Assembly (NCBI RefSeq): GCF_014838715.1
Contig: NZ_CP061947.1
Coordinates: 1,054,001-1,118,000, forward strand
Length of the DNA: 64,000 bases
DNA from: Algoriphagus sp. Y33
GTDB taxonomy: Bacteria > Bacteroidota > Bacteroidia > Cytophagales > Cyclobacteriaceae
Reading direction: 5' to 3'
Below, one piece after another: positions 63,752-64,000 of this stretch; the first letter of the stretch is position 1; every line of letters starts with the position of its first letter. The notes below the pieces were generated by a model, which worked only from the letters and a program-made list of their open reading frames with translations, was not told the DNA's origin and ran no database searches. The position numbers and the translations under genes were made by a program.

Positions 63752-63864
63752 GTTTAAAGGGGGTAAAGTTTTCCACAAAATAGTACTTTTGAAAGAGTCG
63801 ATTTACTTATTCTCCTTTTAATCTTGAATGTATAGTTTATGAAAAATATTATTTCGCCCTTATT

Positions 63865-64000
63865 TTGAACAAATTTCTTACAGCATCACTACTTCTGGCT
63901 CTTATTCTGATTTTTTTGGGAATAAATAGGGGCTTTGATATTTCTGATGAAGGGGTGTATGCTTTGTTGGCTGTTCCCAATCAGGAAAACATCGCCGGTG
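63865..64000 (+). CDS. N-terminal part of a membrane protein (cut by window end)
   Basis: An open frame from a TTG at 63865 runs off the right edge after about 45 residues. It begins NKFLTASLLLALILIFLGIN, a membrane helix or signal anchor, followed by RGFDISDEGVYALLAVPN. A first helix followed by a GFDxSDEG-type loop is common in polytopic membrane proteins related to GT39/GT83 mannosyltransferase-like enzymes, where the acidic residues sit in the first periplasmic loop. An ATG at 63839 is in another frame and stops quickly. The start codon is therefore uncertain, and the family call is tentative. Confidence 0.5.
   Translation, partial: MNKFLTASLLLALILIFLGINRGFDISDEGVYALLAVPNQENIAG

Larger units (their letters stand above)
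63179..63864. other. 686-base gap after the LRR gene
   Basis: No coding frame of note. It holds a weak hairpin GATCCAAG/CTTGGATC (63300-63307 with 63316-63323), a strong terminator at 63355-63383, a long-loop inverted repeat AAAGGGATT/AATCCCTTT (63609-63617 with 63634-63642), the second 30-bp palindrome at 63722-63751 and a possible -7 box TACTTTTG at 63784-63791. Confidence 0.6.

Noticed and set aside
1..64000. Search for insertion sequences, phage genes, tRNA or attachment sites as signs of recent transfer
   Set aside because: No transposase, integrase, tRNA or direct-repeat borders were seen, although the many glycosyltransferases are a typical variable region.

Overview
The window looks like the chromosome of a Bacteroidota bacterium, most likely of the Cytophagales (a Cyclobacteriaceae/Algoriphagus-like organism is my guess, not a proof). 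The base composition is AT-rich. A giant secreted adhesin ends in a CHU_C/type IX secretion sorting domain. Candidate promoters resemble the Bacteroidota TAnnTTTG -7 box. Many genes overlap by 4 to 26 bases and several start with GTG or TTG. Nearly everything from 1 to 58.4 kb is on the plus strand and builds, assembles or exports surface polysaccharide. The only convincing minus-strand gene is a pectate-lyase-like enzyme at 22.6-24.0 kb.

Region 1 (1-22.6 kb) starts with the tail of an unidentified gene. It is followed by a NeuD/PglD-type acyltransferase, a PglK/MsbA-like ABC exporter and a pseudaminic-acid-type nonulosonate pathway: PseB, PseC, PseF, a double-GNAT protein, a formyltransferase, a PIG-L deacetylase and PseI. 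No PseG hydrolase is present. Next come a second sugar aminotransferase, an ATP-grasp/SDR fusion, a capsule-type GT-B protein, GT2 and GT4 glycosyltransferases, a short Wzz, a Wzy-like polymerase and an unusual beta-propeller protein. The set suggests a glycan containing a modified (possibly N-formylated) nonulosonic acid.

Region 2 (22.6-58.4 kb) opens with the divergent pair pectate lyase (-) / Wzi-like outer-membrane protein (+). A UDP-HexNAc 6-dehydrogenase follows behind a leader with two perfect inverted repeats. Then come a 2604-residue modular adhesin, a Wza-like export lipoprotein and a Wzc-like tyrosine kinase, followed by many glycosyltransferases, a second Wzy, WecG, Wzx and a WbpD-WbpE-WbpB trio. 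A WecA-type initiating transferase and a formyltransferase/beta-propeller fusion come last. The dehydrogenase plus WbpB/D/E make a coherent route to UDP-GlcNAc(3NAc)A. WecA and WecG would start the repeat unit, Wzx/Wzy would flip and polymerise it, and Wzc/Wza/Wzi would export and anchor it. A strong intrinsic terminator closes the block at 58.4 kb.

Region 3 (58.7-63.2 kb) is a separate operon-like block of one lipoprotein and three secreted proteins. At least three carry what looks like the same small alpha+beta (NTF2-like) domain, and the last also carries three tryptophan-headed leucine-rich-repeat modules. I recognise no described system here. Two near-identical 30-bp palindromes lie on either side of this block. 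The window ends inside a membrane-protein gene. No tRNA, rRNA, CRISPR array or insertion sequence was seen.
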